Assembly (NCBI GenBank): GCA_025200525.1
Contig: CM045762.1
Span: 76,877,217 to 76,941,216, forward strand
DNA length: 64,000 bases
Direction of reading: 5' to 3'
From: Camellia lanceoleosa
Taxonomy: Eukaryota > Streptophyta > Magnoliopsida > Ericales > Theaceae
How positions within the stretch are numbered: position 1 is the first letter of the stretch; each line of letters begins with the position of its first letter. Made by a program: the position numbers and the translations under genes. Of this stretch, positions 1 through 10,866 are shown piece by piece. Below the pieces are notes generated by a model. That model was not told the DNA's origin. It saw nothing but the letters and a program-made list of their open reading frames with translations, and did not search any database.

Positions 1-1180
1 TCTTCTTCCACAAGTCTCTCATGCCTAGGTGGTCGTGTGTGCCAAGTTTCGTGCTAAACCGACGCTGTTTAGTGATTTTGGGGCATTAACTCCTTGAATT
101 CAAGTTTCTTAAGGAACTAGTTTGCTTAAAGTGAAATCCGGCTCTAACTCCCAAACTGGGAACCCGATTCGAGCCCCATCTTTTTCCAAAAGTCTCTCGT
201 GCCTAAGCGGTCGTGTGTGCCAAGTTTCGTGCTAAACCGACGCCGTTTGGTGATTTTGGGGCATTAACACCTCGAATTCAAGTTTCTTAAGGAACTAGTT
301 TGCCTAAAATGAAATCCGACTCTAACTCCCAAACCAGGAACCCGATTAGAGCCCCGTCTTTTCCCACAAGTCTCTTGTGCCTAGGCAGTTGTGTGTGCCA
401 AGTTTCATGCTAAACCAACGCCGTTTGGGTATTTTGGGGCATTAACTCCTCGAATTTAAGTGTCTTAAGGAACTAGTTTGCCTAAAATGAAATCCGACTC
501 TAACTCCCAAACCGGGAACCCGATTCGAGCCTCGTCTCTTCTCACAAGTCTCTCGTGCCTAGGCGGTCGTGTGTGCCAAGTTTCGTGCTAAACCGACGCC
601 GTTTGGTGATTTTGGGGCATTAACACCTCGTATTCAAGTTTCTTAAGGAAGTAGTTTGCCTAAAGTGAAATCCGGCTCTAACTCCCAAACCGAGAACCCG
701 ATTCGAGCCCTGTCTTCTCTCACAAGTCTTTCGTGTCCAGACGGTCGTGTGTGCCAAGTTTAGTGCTAAACCGACGCCGTTTGGTGATTTTGGGGCATTA
801 ACTTCTCGAATTCAAATTTCTTAAGGAACTAGTTTGCTTAAAGTGAAATCTGACTCTAACTCCCAAACCGAGAACCCGATTTGAGCCCCGTCTTTTCCCA
901 CAAGTCTTTCGTTCCTAGGCGGTCATGTGTGCCAAGTTTCGTACTAAACCGATGCCGTTTGGTGATTTTGGGGCGTTAACACCTCGAATTCAAGTTTCTT
1001 AAGGAAGTAGTTTGCCTAAAGTGAAATCCGGCTCTAACTCCCAAACCGGGAACCCGATTCGAGCCCCGTCTTCTCCCACAAGTCTCTCGTGCCTATGCAG
1101 TTGTATGTGCCAAGTTTCGTGCTAAATCCAGCTCTAACTAGTCTCGTCTTCTCCCACAAGTCTCTTAACTTAGAATGTAA
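1..1180. repeat. 178-bp tandem satellite-like array inside the CACTA element
   Basis: Units start at 1, 179, 357, 535, 713, 891 and 1069, an exact 178-bp spacing. Each unit runs from a tcttctcccacaagtctc-like start through gtgtgtgccaagtttcgtgc, ccgacgccgtttggtg and aaccgggaacccgattcg. The seventh unit has an internal deletion and is followed by a partial eighth at about 1148. Units differ by scattered substitutions without indels, so this is a homogenised array. It is cut by the window edge and probably continues left. It lies downstream of the CACTA genes and so is probably internal to that element, because no CACTA terminus separates them. A stand-alone centromere-type satellite is the alternative. 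Confidence 0.95.
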
Positions 1181-1234
1181 AGAATGCAAAGATACATTTT
1201 AGCTTAGAATGCAAAGATACATTTTATACCTGAT

Positions 1235-3245
1235 CTTCTGGTGGTGGTGTATATGGATTCTCGTCTTTTGCAAATTCCCTAAATACCCAGTGGCCACTCG
1301 ATGCATCAGGAACCTATGATAGTCAATGCATAATATGTTAATCATATTCGAATTTTATACATAATCTTGTGTGAAAATTGAACTATCAAACAATTTAATT
1401 TATATTGAACCTGTTTGTTGGGATCCACACTCGCCCCCTGTGACACAAAGGTCATCATCTCAGCTCTCATCTGCTGTAAATGTGTAGAGAACTCTACTCG
1501 CAGCTCCTCCCTCAACTCATCCCTTAGCTCTGCACGAACCTACTGTGTGATCTGATCAATAGTCGATGGCTGGGGTGTTGACTGTGATGGCCCAGCACCA
1601 TCTTTATACACCGCTCTCCGAGGCACAATTCTCTCGTATGTGCGACAATATCCATCTCCATCCTGACCTATCAACTCATGGAAAATGGCATTCCTAGCCT
1701 CCAAAGCCCGACCATCCTCGGGTAGCATAGAGAGTTGACGATTAAACTCATCTTGTATTGAATAAGACATACAAATATATGCCAAATTAAGATGGTTGAC
1801 ACACAAAAAATAAAATTTAAATACAATCAAAGGTGTTTGGAAACTACCAAGGTCTGGATAACCTCTTGGTCATCTACTCTACGTGTCATAAGCCAAACAT
1901 TCATCTTATCAGTAGACTCCCCCTTACTGGTCATCTACATTTTTTTAGAAATATGAAAATTAGAATCCAAATAATTTGTAAATATACGATGTTTATTTAT
2001 ATACAAAAATAAAATAATAAAATGTAAACCTCATGCCGTATCTGAGAGAAAGTAGTATGCCCTGTGGTGTGAGCTATGCCGTGAGCTCGCCGATTTTTAG
2101 CGTTCTTACTTGCAATTTTCTATAACAGGTTCAACAAATGTAAGTATGTAAATATGATTTGTATGTTTACATATCATAAATATAACTTATTTGTATACCT
2201 CAACATCGGAAGTACGCCAATACTCCATAAGTTCTTCCCACTGGCTTGGCACAATGTGCAAAGGAACATCATCCTTCAGATTAGGATCAGAACTTCTAGG
2301 CTTGAAATACTTAGCATTAATCTTGTTCTTGTGATCCTTCCATATGCTGTTGTAGTTTTTCATGCAGATTGACTTGTACTCCTCTAGACATATATTCAAA
2401 TTGTCCTATAAAACACAATTTCAAAGTTTAAATAATAATAACACAATTTTGGAATTCGAATTTGTGGACAAAAATATACTTTTACCTTCACATCCTTCTA
2501 GATAGCATCAACAATATCATCAAGCACATTGTTCCAGTCAAGAAAAGTAAGAGGAACAATGTTACCATTCCGCACAATAATGCCAAATTGAGTAGTTAAC
2601 TTAGCCACGTTATCCCCTATTGGGCAGTAATTTTCATCAAATTGTATGTCCAGCTTTTTACCAATACCCCACTATTTAATGCCCTTGGCACATCCTCTAC
2701 CACGCCTAGTCGAGGTTGATGAAGAACTAACATGACCTGCGAGATACAATAACAATAAACAATATGCAATGGTAATAAACAAATGCAAATTTAAATAATG
2801 TGAATACAAATCGAATTCTTATACCTGAGGTGGGCTGTGAAGAAGTCGAAGGGTCTACAAAATACAATGAGAATAAACAAGTTATATATAATGAGCATAA
2901 ATAAATGTATGTTTAAATAATTTTCATACAAATCAAAGCAAATTTATATACCTGCGGATGGCTCATAAGCTGATGACTCTAGTCGGAATGATAGCTGATG
3001 TGGTGCCACTGATGGTGGACGCACCAATGGTAGGCGTAGAGGCTGAGTACATGGTAGCTGATGTGGTGCCACTGATGGTGGTTGATGCGGTGGTACTAAT
3101 GGCCCCTCAGATGGTAGTGGCACTAATGGCCCCTCCGATGATGGCCGATGTGATGCCTCCTCTCATGGTGGTGCTACTAATGTCCTGTTATGTAGCACAT
3201 CAGACATCATGCGCCGGGGATGATCAGGCTTCCTTTTTTTTCCCC
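1235..3245 (-). pseudogene. TNPA-like gene (plant transposase Ptta/En/Spm, Transposase_24 type), broken
   Basis: This is a minus-strand multi-exon gene of the CACTA element, expected to encode the DNA-binding accessory protein. A Pro-rich exon (about 3190-2950) made of degenerate repeats such as SEGPLVP and PPSVAPHQLP is followed by exon pieces at about 2740-2485 (FDENYCPIGDN, FLDWNNV) and about 2400-2187 (QWEELMEYWRT). A small exon at about 2113-2031 reads KNAKNRRAHGIAHTTG and has a GAG|GTTTAC donor. Exon pieces at about 1937-1848 (MTSKGESTDKMNVW), about 1790-1405 and about 1315-1235 (PYTPPPEDQV then stop) follow. The Trp and KN.KNRR motifs match the Transposase_24 family. A TAG at about 1539 interrupts a probable coiled coil (RAELRDELREELRVEF), and another stop lies near 2673. 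Exon borders are my estimates. Confidence 0.75.
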
Positions 3246-3421
3246 ATAATAATCTGCAAGCAATATAACATTAATTGACATTAGAAACATAGACGATGGT
3301 TTGTCATCAACTATAATATGACATTAATTGAACTAATACAATTACAAAGACAAAGTAAATTAAAAAATTGATGATTAACTACAACCTTGGCCTTAATTGA
3401 ATTACTAATGTTGATTAAATA

Positions 3422-5775
3422 TCAGCCTATTTGAACATCAACTGTTTCCCCTTCTGCGGCTTCCCTCACCCGACCAACTTCTTCATCACGAAGCATTATA
3501 TTTTCTTCCAATTGTTGGCTCATGTATGGCTCGATTTGTGGATCAGTCGAACTCATATCAAATAAACCTCTTTGAGACATCTTCACCATGACTTGCCAGT
3601 CTGGTTGTAATGGGCCTGCAACATACCAAACTTGATCTGCTTGGGACGCCAAGATGAAAGGTTCATTGGTAATTCGATCATCTCGGTACAACAAATGATT
3701 GAAGTTCAACAACGTGAAATTGAAGGCATCTTCTTTCTTTCCGTGAATGTTGTCAATCCAATCACACTTAAACAACACATGTTTCTTCTCATTGGAATAT
3801 TGAATCTCAACAATATCTGTCAATTGTCCATAATAGTACACAGACCCCACACGAGGATTCTTGTCTTTTCGACTAGCATAACTTATGGTATCTGCCTTCA
3901 AAGCTACACCACAATTTTGTGTTGCTCGACGATCATCCATGGCCTTTACTCGATACCGAAACCCATTCAGTATATACCCGTTGAACCTCCTTGCCAGGTT
4001 ATAAGGACCATTTGTCAATAGAATAATCTCTTCAGAAAATATGACATCAGTAGTCCTTCGCAAAGTTTGGTCCTATTTAACACAAAAATGTAAAATTTAA
4101 AATGTAGTTCGACTTGAGTAACTAGAATCTATAGAGTTAAATACATACATGTTCCTTGAACCAAATGTGAAAAGTTTCAAAATGTTCATGTCGAAGCTGA
4201 TGATCGTCGACACGAGGCATTTTGAGCTTAAGTACTTCAAGGTGTTTGCTGTGTAGATTGAAATTTTAGCAATACAAAAAATTTTGTTGAAAATTCAATA
4301 AAACATAATAAAATATTGAGTGAGTGACTTAACCTACTTTATGAATGGTTGAACCGCACTTGTATTGAATAAGATGTACCGATGAGCTTGTACCCAAGAA
4401 GTATTATCAAGATAAAAGCTTGTGTTTTCACCAATAGCATGACCCAAATTATCAGCACCACTATAGTTCCTCACGGGTCGACTAGATTTGGTTTCCACAT
4501 TATTGAGATATTGTGCACAAAAATTCATTCATTCTTCCATAAGATATCCTTTAGCAATTGATCCTTCAGGATGAGCTCTATTACGCACGTATTGCTTCAA
4601 AGTAAGAAGATGCCTCTCAATTGGATACATCCATCGAAACTGAATCGCTCCACCCAATAAGGCTTCATCAGCTAGATATATAGGCAAGTGCTCAATTATA
4701 TCAAAAAAACTCGGAGGAAATATTTTCTCTAGATGACAAACTGTTATAGCGATACGATCTTGAATATATTGCAAATCCGTCGCACGATTCACTTTTCAAC
4801 ACAATTGTCTAAAGAAATTGCTCAATTCAATCAAGGGCTTAATTACATTCTTCGGTAACAATCTTCGAATAGCCAATGGAATAAGTTGTTGCATCAGAAT
4901 ATGACTATTGTGGCTCTTAAGACCCCCAATACTTCTATTATGTGAGCGCACACGACGTGATATATTGGATGAATACCCGTCGGGAACTCTTACTTCCTTC
5001 AACACTTTCAAGAACAAATCTTTCTCATCCTTGGTCATCGTGAATTGTGCTGGTGGTAAATAGGCTTTATTCGACCCTCTTAACTGCAAAGTAGGGGTTT
5101 TCTAATATTCATATCTTGTAAATCATGCCGAGCATTAACACCATCCTTTGATTTTCCTGCAACCCCTAATATTGTCCACAACACATTGTCACAAACATTC
5201 TTCTCTATATGCATCACATCGAGGTTGTGTCTTATTAGATTGTGCTCCCAATATGGCAATTCATAAAAGATACTCTTTTTCTTCTAACTATGGGTGCGAT
5301 GTCCAGCTTTCTCCTTCTCTACCTGTCTCCTATGCCTCTCCTTAAGGTCATCCCTCTTGTATTGGGTTAAAATACCCTCTGATTCTAATTGTAGCAACAT
5401 CTCAGTTCCAAACAACAATTTTTGTTTGAGTCTGACTTCCCGACTACCATCGAATGATACTTTATCCTTCCGGAATTTATGGCCAGTAGGTAAAAATCTG
5501 CGATGACCCAAGTATGATTGTTTCCTACTATGCTTCAACCAACATGATGTAGTTTCCTTATTGTAACAAGGACATGCATATTCGCCTTTAGTGCTCCATC
5601 CTGACAAGTTTGCATATGCAGAAAAATCACTAATTGTCCACAATAAAGCTGCATGCATTTGAAACATTTGATTTGTCGATGCATCAAATGTTGACACACC
5701 CTCATTCCATAGTTCTTTCAACTCCTCAATCAACGGTTGCATATACACATCAATCTTGTCACCAGGTCCTTTTGA
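3422..5775 (-). pseudogene. TNP2 transposase, C-terminal part (Transposase_21 end, DUF4218, DUF4216-like)
   Basis: This is the downstream part of the CACTA transposase gene, which would recognise the element ends and cut them. Reading leftward from the retrotransposon junction, it resumes with GSKGPGDKIDVYMQPLIEEL, typical of the Transposase_21 domain. HNLDVMHIEKN, a conserved block of the family, lies near 5210. DUF4218-like sequence (HLPIYLADEALLGG, RWMYPIERHL) lies at 4796-4529. DUF4216-like sequence (NGFRYRVKAMDDRRATQNCG, VLFKCDWIDN) lies at 4063-3422. A small exon at about 4265-4152 has an EH|GTATGT donor. Stops near 5285, 4796 and 4529 and a frameshift near 5095 inactivate it. The N-terminal part is at 33555-34702, on the far side of the insertion. 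Confidence 0.9.
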
Positions 5776-5780
5776 GCCGT
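5776..5780. repeat. Left target-site duplication gccgt of the large retrotransposon
   Basis: The gccgt directly before the LTR start TGTAGACACC recurs directly after the 3' LTR end at 33550-33554. Joining the two sides restores the transposase reading around LIDG and SKGPGD, which confirms the insertion point. Confidence 0.93.
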
Positions 5781-6859
5781 TGTAGACACCTCATTTTTGA
5801 CCGACCTTAAGACTCAGACGTCACTGATTGAGCGCTTGGTGATGTTGCATATCGTGCTCGTTCAGAGGTTTCAGAGTCTCGGCTGCAAGCCTTGCCTCCG
5901 GACTTCCAGACTCTTTCATGCTTTGCCTCGGTTTGCGAACCAGGCTCGGTTTTCTTTGTTTTCTCCTCTAGAAGGGAGGGAGACGTCTCGTAGATCATCT
6001 CTCAGTGGCCGTAGGCTACGTTTCGTGGTCATAGACCATTTTGCCCGTTTGGAGTCTAGTTTTTGATTTTTCGGAACTGTTGGCCGTGTGCCTCGGTTCG
6101 GGACTGTTTAACCACCTCCATTTGCTTCAGCTTTTGGCATACATCTTATTTACTCCCTTTTGAGGGACACTGAGATCCGAGAGACCAACTTCGTGGTCAA
6201 ACACCACTTCCGGTGCCTAACAGTCAGTTTTCGGGGCCTCGGGCTGCGCGCTTCGGCCCCCGAACCTTTATTTTGCATCGGTTTGGACTCATTTTTGGCA
6301 GGGACCTCTGTTTCATTGTTAGAAAGGTCGTAGAAGGGTGGGAGGCCAGTAATTGTTCTGACAACCAGTTTTATTCCTCAATCGCCCTCCGTCGCCCGTT
6401 TTTCTCACTTAAAAGCCAATGTTGACCACCCTAAAGCCACCTTTTCTTGCCCTAAACCACAAATTTGTGTTGTAGACACCTGGGAGGCCACCAATATCAT
6501 ATGGCCAGCCAATAATTGTATGTGACCCCTTTGAACCCCTCCAAAAAGTGGCCTTTTCTCTCTCCTGGTTCACTATCTCCAATTTTTGACCACATGGTTG
6601 TGTTGAGCACACATGGGAGGCCACCAATATGTGGTGGCCGGCCACTAATCCAACTTGAACCTTTTCACCCTTAGCCGACTGGCCATGGGGAGGGCCGGCC
6701 GGCCACCTACAACCTGGATAACAGGTCGGCCTGCATCCTCTCTGTTGGTACATTACAAATATACATTTTGTTTCCCCCCAGATTGTGTATCCGGGGGATT
6801 GCACTTTTAGAGGGAAATTTGAATTCATTTCCCCCCCCCTTTTCTCCCCTCTCTTTTGC

Positions 6860-6868
6860 CTATATAAC
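6860..6868 (+). promoter_or_regulatory. LTR TATA box
   Basis: CTATATAACC lies after a run of C/T and before cagggctccaactgc. The same context is conserved in the 3' LTR (30297-30303) and in the solo LTR (42602-42608). Transcription would be expected to start about 30 bp downstream, near 6890, inside the LTR. Confidence 0.75.
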
Positions 6869-7097
6869 CAGGGCTCCAACTGCATTTGAAGGGGTTAGAA
6901 GTTTTGGTTTAGGCTCTTGCATTACGTCTCTCTCCCTCCTTACTTCCAAGCACCAAAACCCTTCAAATCCCACACCCTTTCTACACCACCACCTAGCACC
7001 ACACCACCACTCTATTCCAGCAGCTTGGAGGATCTTTCCAGAGCTTAGGAGACATCTTTTCTCAAGCCAAGAGGCTGCTAAAGTTTGGTCTTCAAGG

Positions 7098-10000
7098 GTG
7101 AGTTACATTTCCCTCTTTTTTAAGCTTATTTTGCTCAATACATTAGTCATTCTTGCTTGCATTTTTGGGCTCCGACCCTCACTGAAAATAGAATTATTTT
7201 GAGGCCTTTTTCATGTTTGTTTAAGGGTCCTTCCTTGTTTAAGGTCCCTAGCTACCACTTGCCTCTTTAACCCTCTTGTATGCCTTCTTCTTGCATAGTA
7301 TTTTAGGTCTATTTATAAACTGTTTTGAGCTCTTTCATAAACTGAAAAGTAGCTTATTTTGCTCCCTTATTCAATATTGTGGAAGGGCTCATCACTGTTT
7401 GAGGCTTCCTTTTGCCACTTGCCTTTGTACCCCTCTTTTGGCCTTATTTTTGCATGATTTGTTAGCCCCTTGTGCTTGTATTTTTGGGCTTTGGTCCAAA
7501 CTGTAAATAGCTTTATTTTGATCCCCTCTTCATGTTTTATCAAGGTTCTTTTGTTTTTGGAGGCTTTCTTCTTACTCTTTTTGTTTAAACCTCTTTTTTG
7601 GCCTTATCTTCCATAGTATTTTAGGCTTGCTTGTGCACTGTTTTGGGTTTGGTCATCAACTGTAAAATGACATGTTTTGGGCCCCTCTTCAACATTGTTG
7701 AAGGGCCCTCCTCTGTTTGAGGCCAGAAACCATTACTTGCTTCTTTGTCTCCCTTTTGGCCCATTTCTTGCATAATAATTTAGCCATACTTGTGTTTATT
7801 TTCGTGGCTTGTTGTAAACTGCAAAGTCCTTCATTTTGAGCCCCTCTTCAACTTTATTGAAGGGTTCTTGGCCATTAATGGCCAGAAGCTGCCACTTGCT
7901 TCTTTACCTCTCTTTCGGGGCCATTTTTGCATGCTAGCTTAGTCTTATTTGTGTTCACTGTTTGGCCTTGCTTAAAATTGGAAATTAGCTTGTTTTGGGG
8001 CTTTCTTGATTTTTTTTTCACACCTCGTGTTCAAATAATGCATTCTTTGTATAGTTATAAGTCATTCCATGCGCCTAATCTCATGTTTCGGGTCTCATTC
8101 CATGCATCGGGTGCCATGTTTCCACATTTTGGGGCTGTTTTGCATCATATTTTAGCGCTGAAATTTGCGTGTTTGTATGCCATATTCCATGCCTTGCCAT
8201 GTCTTGTTAGAGTGGCATTTGGTGCCTTAGGGTCGGTCCTCGGTTTGCGTACACGTGTGCACGCATCTCGAGTGTCTCATTTTCATCTAATGGCCTCCTA
8301 TGTGAGTGTGGATGAGGTCCACTCGTATTGGTGTAAGTCCATTGCGCATTGTGTATGCCATTTCATTTCGTAGCATTGTGTATGCTAGGTTGTATGTTAG
8401 TACATTGTGTATGCCATGTTACCTCGTGCATTGTGTATGCCATTTCGTAACATTTTGCATGTTAGGTTGTATCTTAGTTGCATTTCATGCATATCATGCA
8501 TATTGCATTGTGTTCGGGATAGGAGTTAGCCCGAGCACGGGAAACGAGGGGCGTTTGGTACTCCGAGTGACGGAACGTGTCTCAATTCCCAGTCGCTGAC
8601 ACTCCGGATCATCCATGATGGAGTTAGGTCTTGTTGTGTTTTCCTATGCATTCATTTCATATTGAGTTGTGCAATTCGACTCTTCGGCCATCATGCATCG
8701 AGATGCGTGATTGGTGGCACGAGGATCGAGGCATGCATATATTTGTGAAAATACATTGCCATGCCCCTTTCCTGCTCTCTGTTGCAGTAAAACAAGAATC
8801 AGCAGCCTTCCGGAGGTTGGCACACATTCCAAGAATAAGTGCAAACAGAGGCTAACTGGGGCATCGCCATGGATTTCTGCGCAAGGGCAACCCGGACATG
8901 CATCATTCCTCATCTGAAGAAGAGTCAAGACAGTCCCTGGCATGCATGCCAGTTTATTATTTTCTTAGTTAATTTTGTTAATTAATTAGGAATTTGTACA
9001 TATCATGGACTGTACTATTTATTTAGACTGTACTATTCGAGACTTTATATTATTCTTTCGGACCCTCTGCGCGAGGGCAATGTTGTAATAAGTGTGTGTA
9101 TGTGTGTGTGATGTATGTCTTCCAACCCCACGTCTTTCTTCCCTTTTATTTACCTGCTTATGTTGGTTAGATTAGGGCATGTTTCAATTAGCATACAATA
9201 TGATAGCATGTTTGCATTCATTCATCTGTCTTGCATGCACCGGGCTCGGCGCATCATACTAACTGCATTTGTATTTCAATTCTAAGTTGAATACATGTTA
9301 GCTGTAGCATTCCATACGCCATGTTTAGAGTAGCCGAGCCTGCTATAGTTGCATTTTTGCATGTGTTGCATTAGGCATTTCTGTATATTTAGGATCATGC
9401 ATGGATTTCTACTCGGTTTCTGTTTTGGCTTGGAGTAGTCGGTGAGTTTCATGTTTTAGCATCCTTGCATGCGTGTGAGTGACTGCCATGAATAGCATGC
9501 TTACCATGAGGTTATTTGCTGATGTGATATAACTGCCTGAATGCCTGTGGGTGAAGGTTAAGTTATTTGAATTGGAACAGTTCATCAAATGTGTGTTTTA
9601 AGCCCACTAGATAGTGGCAAAATCATGTTTTCTAAGCCCACCTGAGGGTGGCAAAATCTGCATTTTAAGCCTACCTGCGGGTAGCACCATCAAACCATTT
9701 TTCAAACAAACAAACATGAAATGTTTTGTTCCAATTCAGGCGACTCGGTCTATACTTGTATGCTGTGCGCATCACATAGTAAATCTAGGCTAATAACCGG
9801 AATAAGAGCATACAATATTTTCAAAACTAGATATCATGGTTAGTAGAGGCCGATCTTTGATCGGGCGAGCGAGGGTGCTCACGAAGTGACGTTCCCCAAT
9901 CGTACCCAAGTTCCCGAGCCAAGGCAACTTTGGTGATGACGGACACGTGGCCTTAGGCACGAGTCAGGGTTTCCTAAATTTCCCAAAATAAAATATTTAG

Positions 10001-10851
10001 GTGGCGACTCTGTATCTAGCAAAGCAGTCCATGTTTTGCATTTCTTTCAAAAACATCTGTTTTCACAAAACGATTTGCCGGATTTGGACTCTTTGGTTCA
10101 AGATTAAGAACCGTGACACAAATCGAGTCCGAGCTGTAGCGAGGTCCCCCCGCAGGCTTGTTACAGAACTTGACTCGAACTCATGATATCTGATTTTGAC
10201 TGTGCTTGTGTGTTTCTTTGCATTGCATGTGCATTGGTGCACCTTGGACACCGTGTTTGCCATCTGCTATTCCTAAACGGTTTACCGGAGGCTTGTCTTG
10301 TCTAGGCATGACCATAAGGCTGACCGGTTATGGGCTCTGCCAGTATGGCAACACAAACTCCGATTTCACCGGGGCACCCTTTTTAACCATTTGACCTAGT
10401 GCATATCGAAATCCATTGTGACCATTCCAAACTAGGACAGGTTGCTTACCCGATATAGGTTGTTTGAAACCGCTGCGTGCATAGTGAAACCCTAGTTCCT
10501 GACGAAATAGGACAGGGAAACCCTACCCCAACATAGGGGTGTTTTGGCTCTCACTTATCTGTTATGTGCTTTTAGAGTGTGTCTCTACAGGGAATGCATT
10601 TATCAGTTTATGAGTTTGGGCATCAGGCTTGCGGGCATCAGTCAGTATTTGAGAATCGGTTATCTGCGGGTATCGGATTTAGCCTTTGAAACGATGATTG
10701 AGGGACGGTGATCGATGTTGAGGATAGTGTGTATTGACTTGTCAACCGTGTGTTGTATGCTTGATGTGTGTTGTATTTATTTTAAATTTGTCATCTTTGT
10801 TCATTTATCTGGTTATTTATTTCCTTTTCATTTTATTTATCTTTTTGCTAG
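7098..10851 (+). other. Predicted 5' leader intron from LTR to gag
   Basis: The donor TTCAAGG|GTGAGTTAC at 7098 lies about 230 bp after the TATA box. It is kept as GTGAGT or GTGAGC in all three LTR copies (30534 region, 42841). A strong pyrimidine tract ending TTTTTGCTAG at 10851 lies 13 bp before the first codon of the gag reading frame. Splicing would remove most of the LTR leader and the 5' untranslated region in one 3.75-kb intron. This is a prediction from consensus only. Confidence 0.5.
7130..8000 (+). repeat. Degenerate repeat of about 158-bp period within the LTR
   Basis: Landmarks recur with nearly even spacing. The ending aactgNaaa is seen near 7183, 7341, 7500, 7660, 7816 and 7975, each followed by ttNttttgagcccctcttca-like text and then cacttgcctctttaNcc and ttttggcc. 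About six old copies are present. The same block is visible in the 3' LTR (30580-31430) and in the solo LTR (42880-43740). It would lie inside the predicted leader intron. Confidence 0.7.
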
Positions 10852-10866
10852 GGTAGTTTTAACATA
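10166..10866 (+). other. 5' untranslated internal region of the retrotransposon
   Basis: Between the LTR end and gag I see no gene. The first bases after the LTR (gaacttgactcg) do not begin with the usual TGG of a tRNA primer-binding site, so no PBS is assigned here. The region ends in the pyrimidine-rich acceptor at 10851. Confidence 0.6.

Larger units (their letters stand above)
5781..10165 (+). repeat. 5' LTR of the Tat-like retrotransposon (4385 bp)
   Basis: It starts TGTAGACACC and ends GCTTGTTACA, and matches 26138-33549 (minus the nested solo LTR) and 41523-45886 along its whole length. It contains GGCCGGCC modules (6630-6705), a C-rich stretch and a TATATAA box at 6861, and a strong splice donor at 7098. 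After these come a degenerate repeat block of about 158-bp period (7130-8000), microrepeats of attgtgtatgcca (about 8350-8450), and a TGGCGACTCTG motif 163 bp before the end. The many short ORFs in it are not conserved as coding and are ignored. Confidence 0.95.

Noticed and set aside
6409..8943. Several 70-158 codon ORFs in the LTR, both strands
   Set aside because: They are not preserved across the three LTR copies, show no domain, and overlap the promoter and repeat block.
10166..10200. tRNA-like or primer-binding site directly after the 5' LTR
   Set aside because: actcgaactc resembles a T-arm complement, but spacing from the LTR and the lack of an initial TGG do not fit, so it is not annotated as a PBS.
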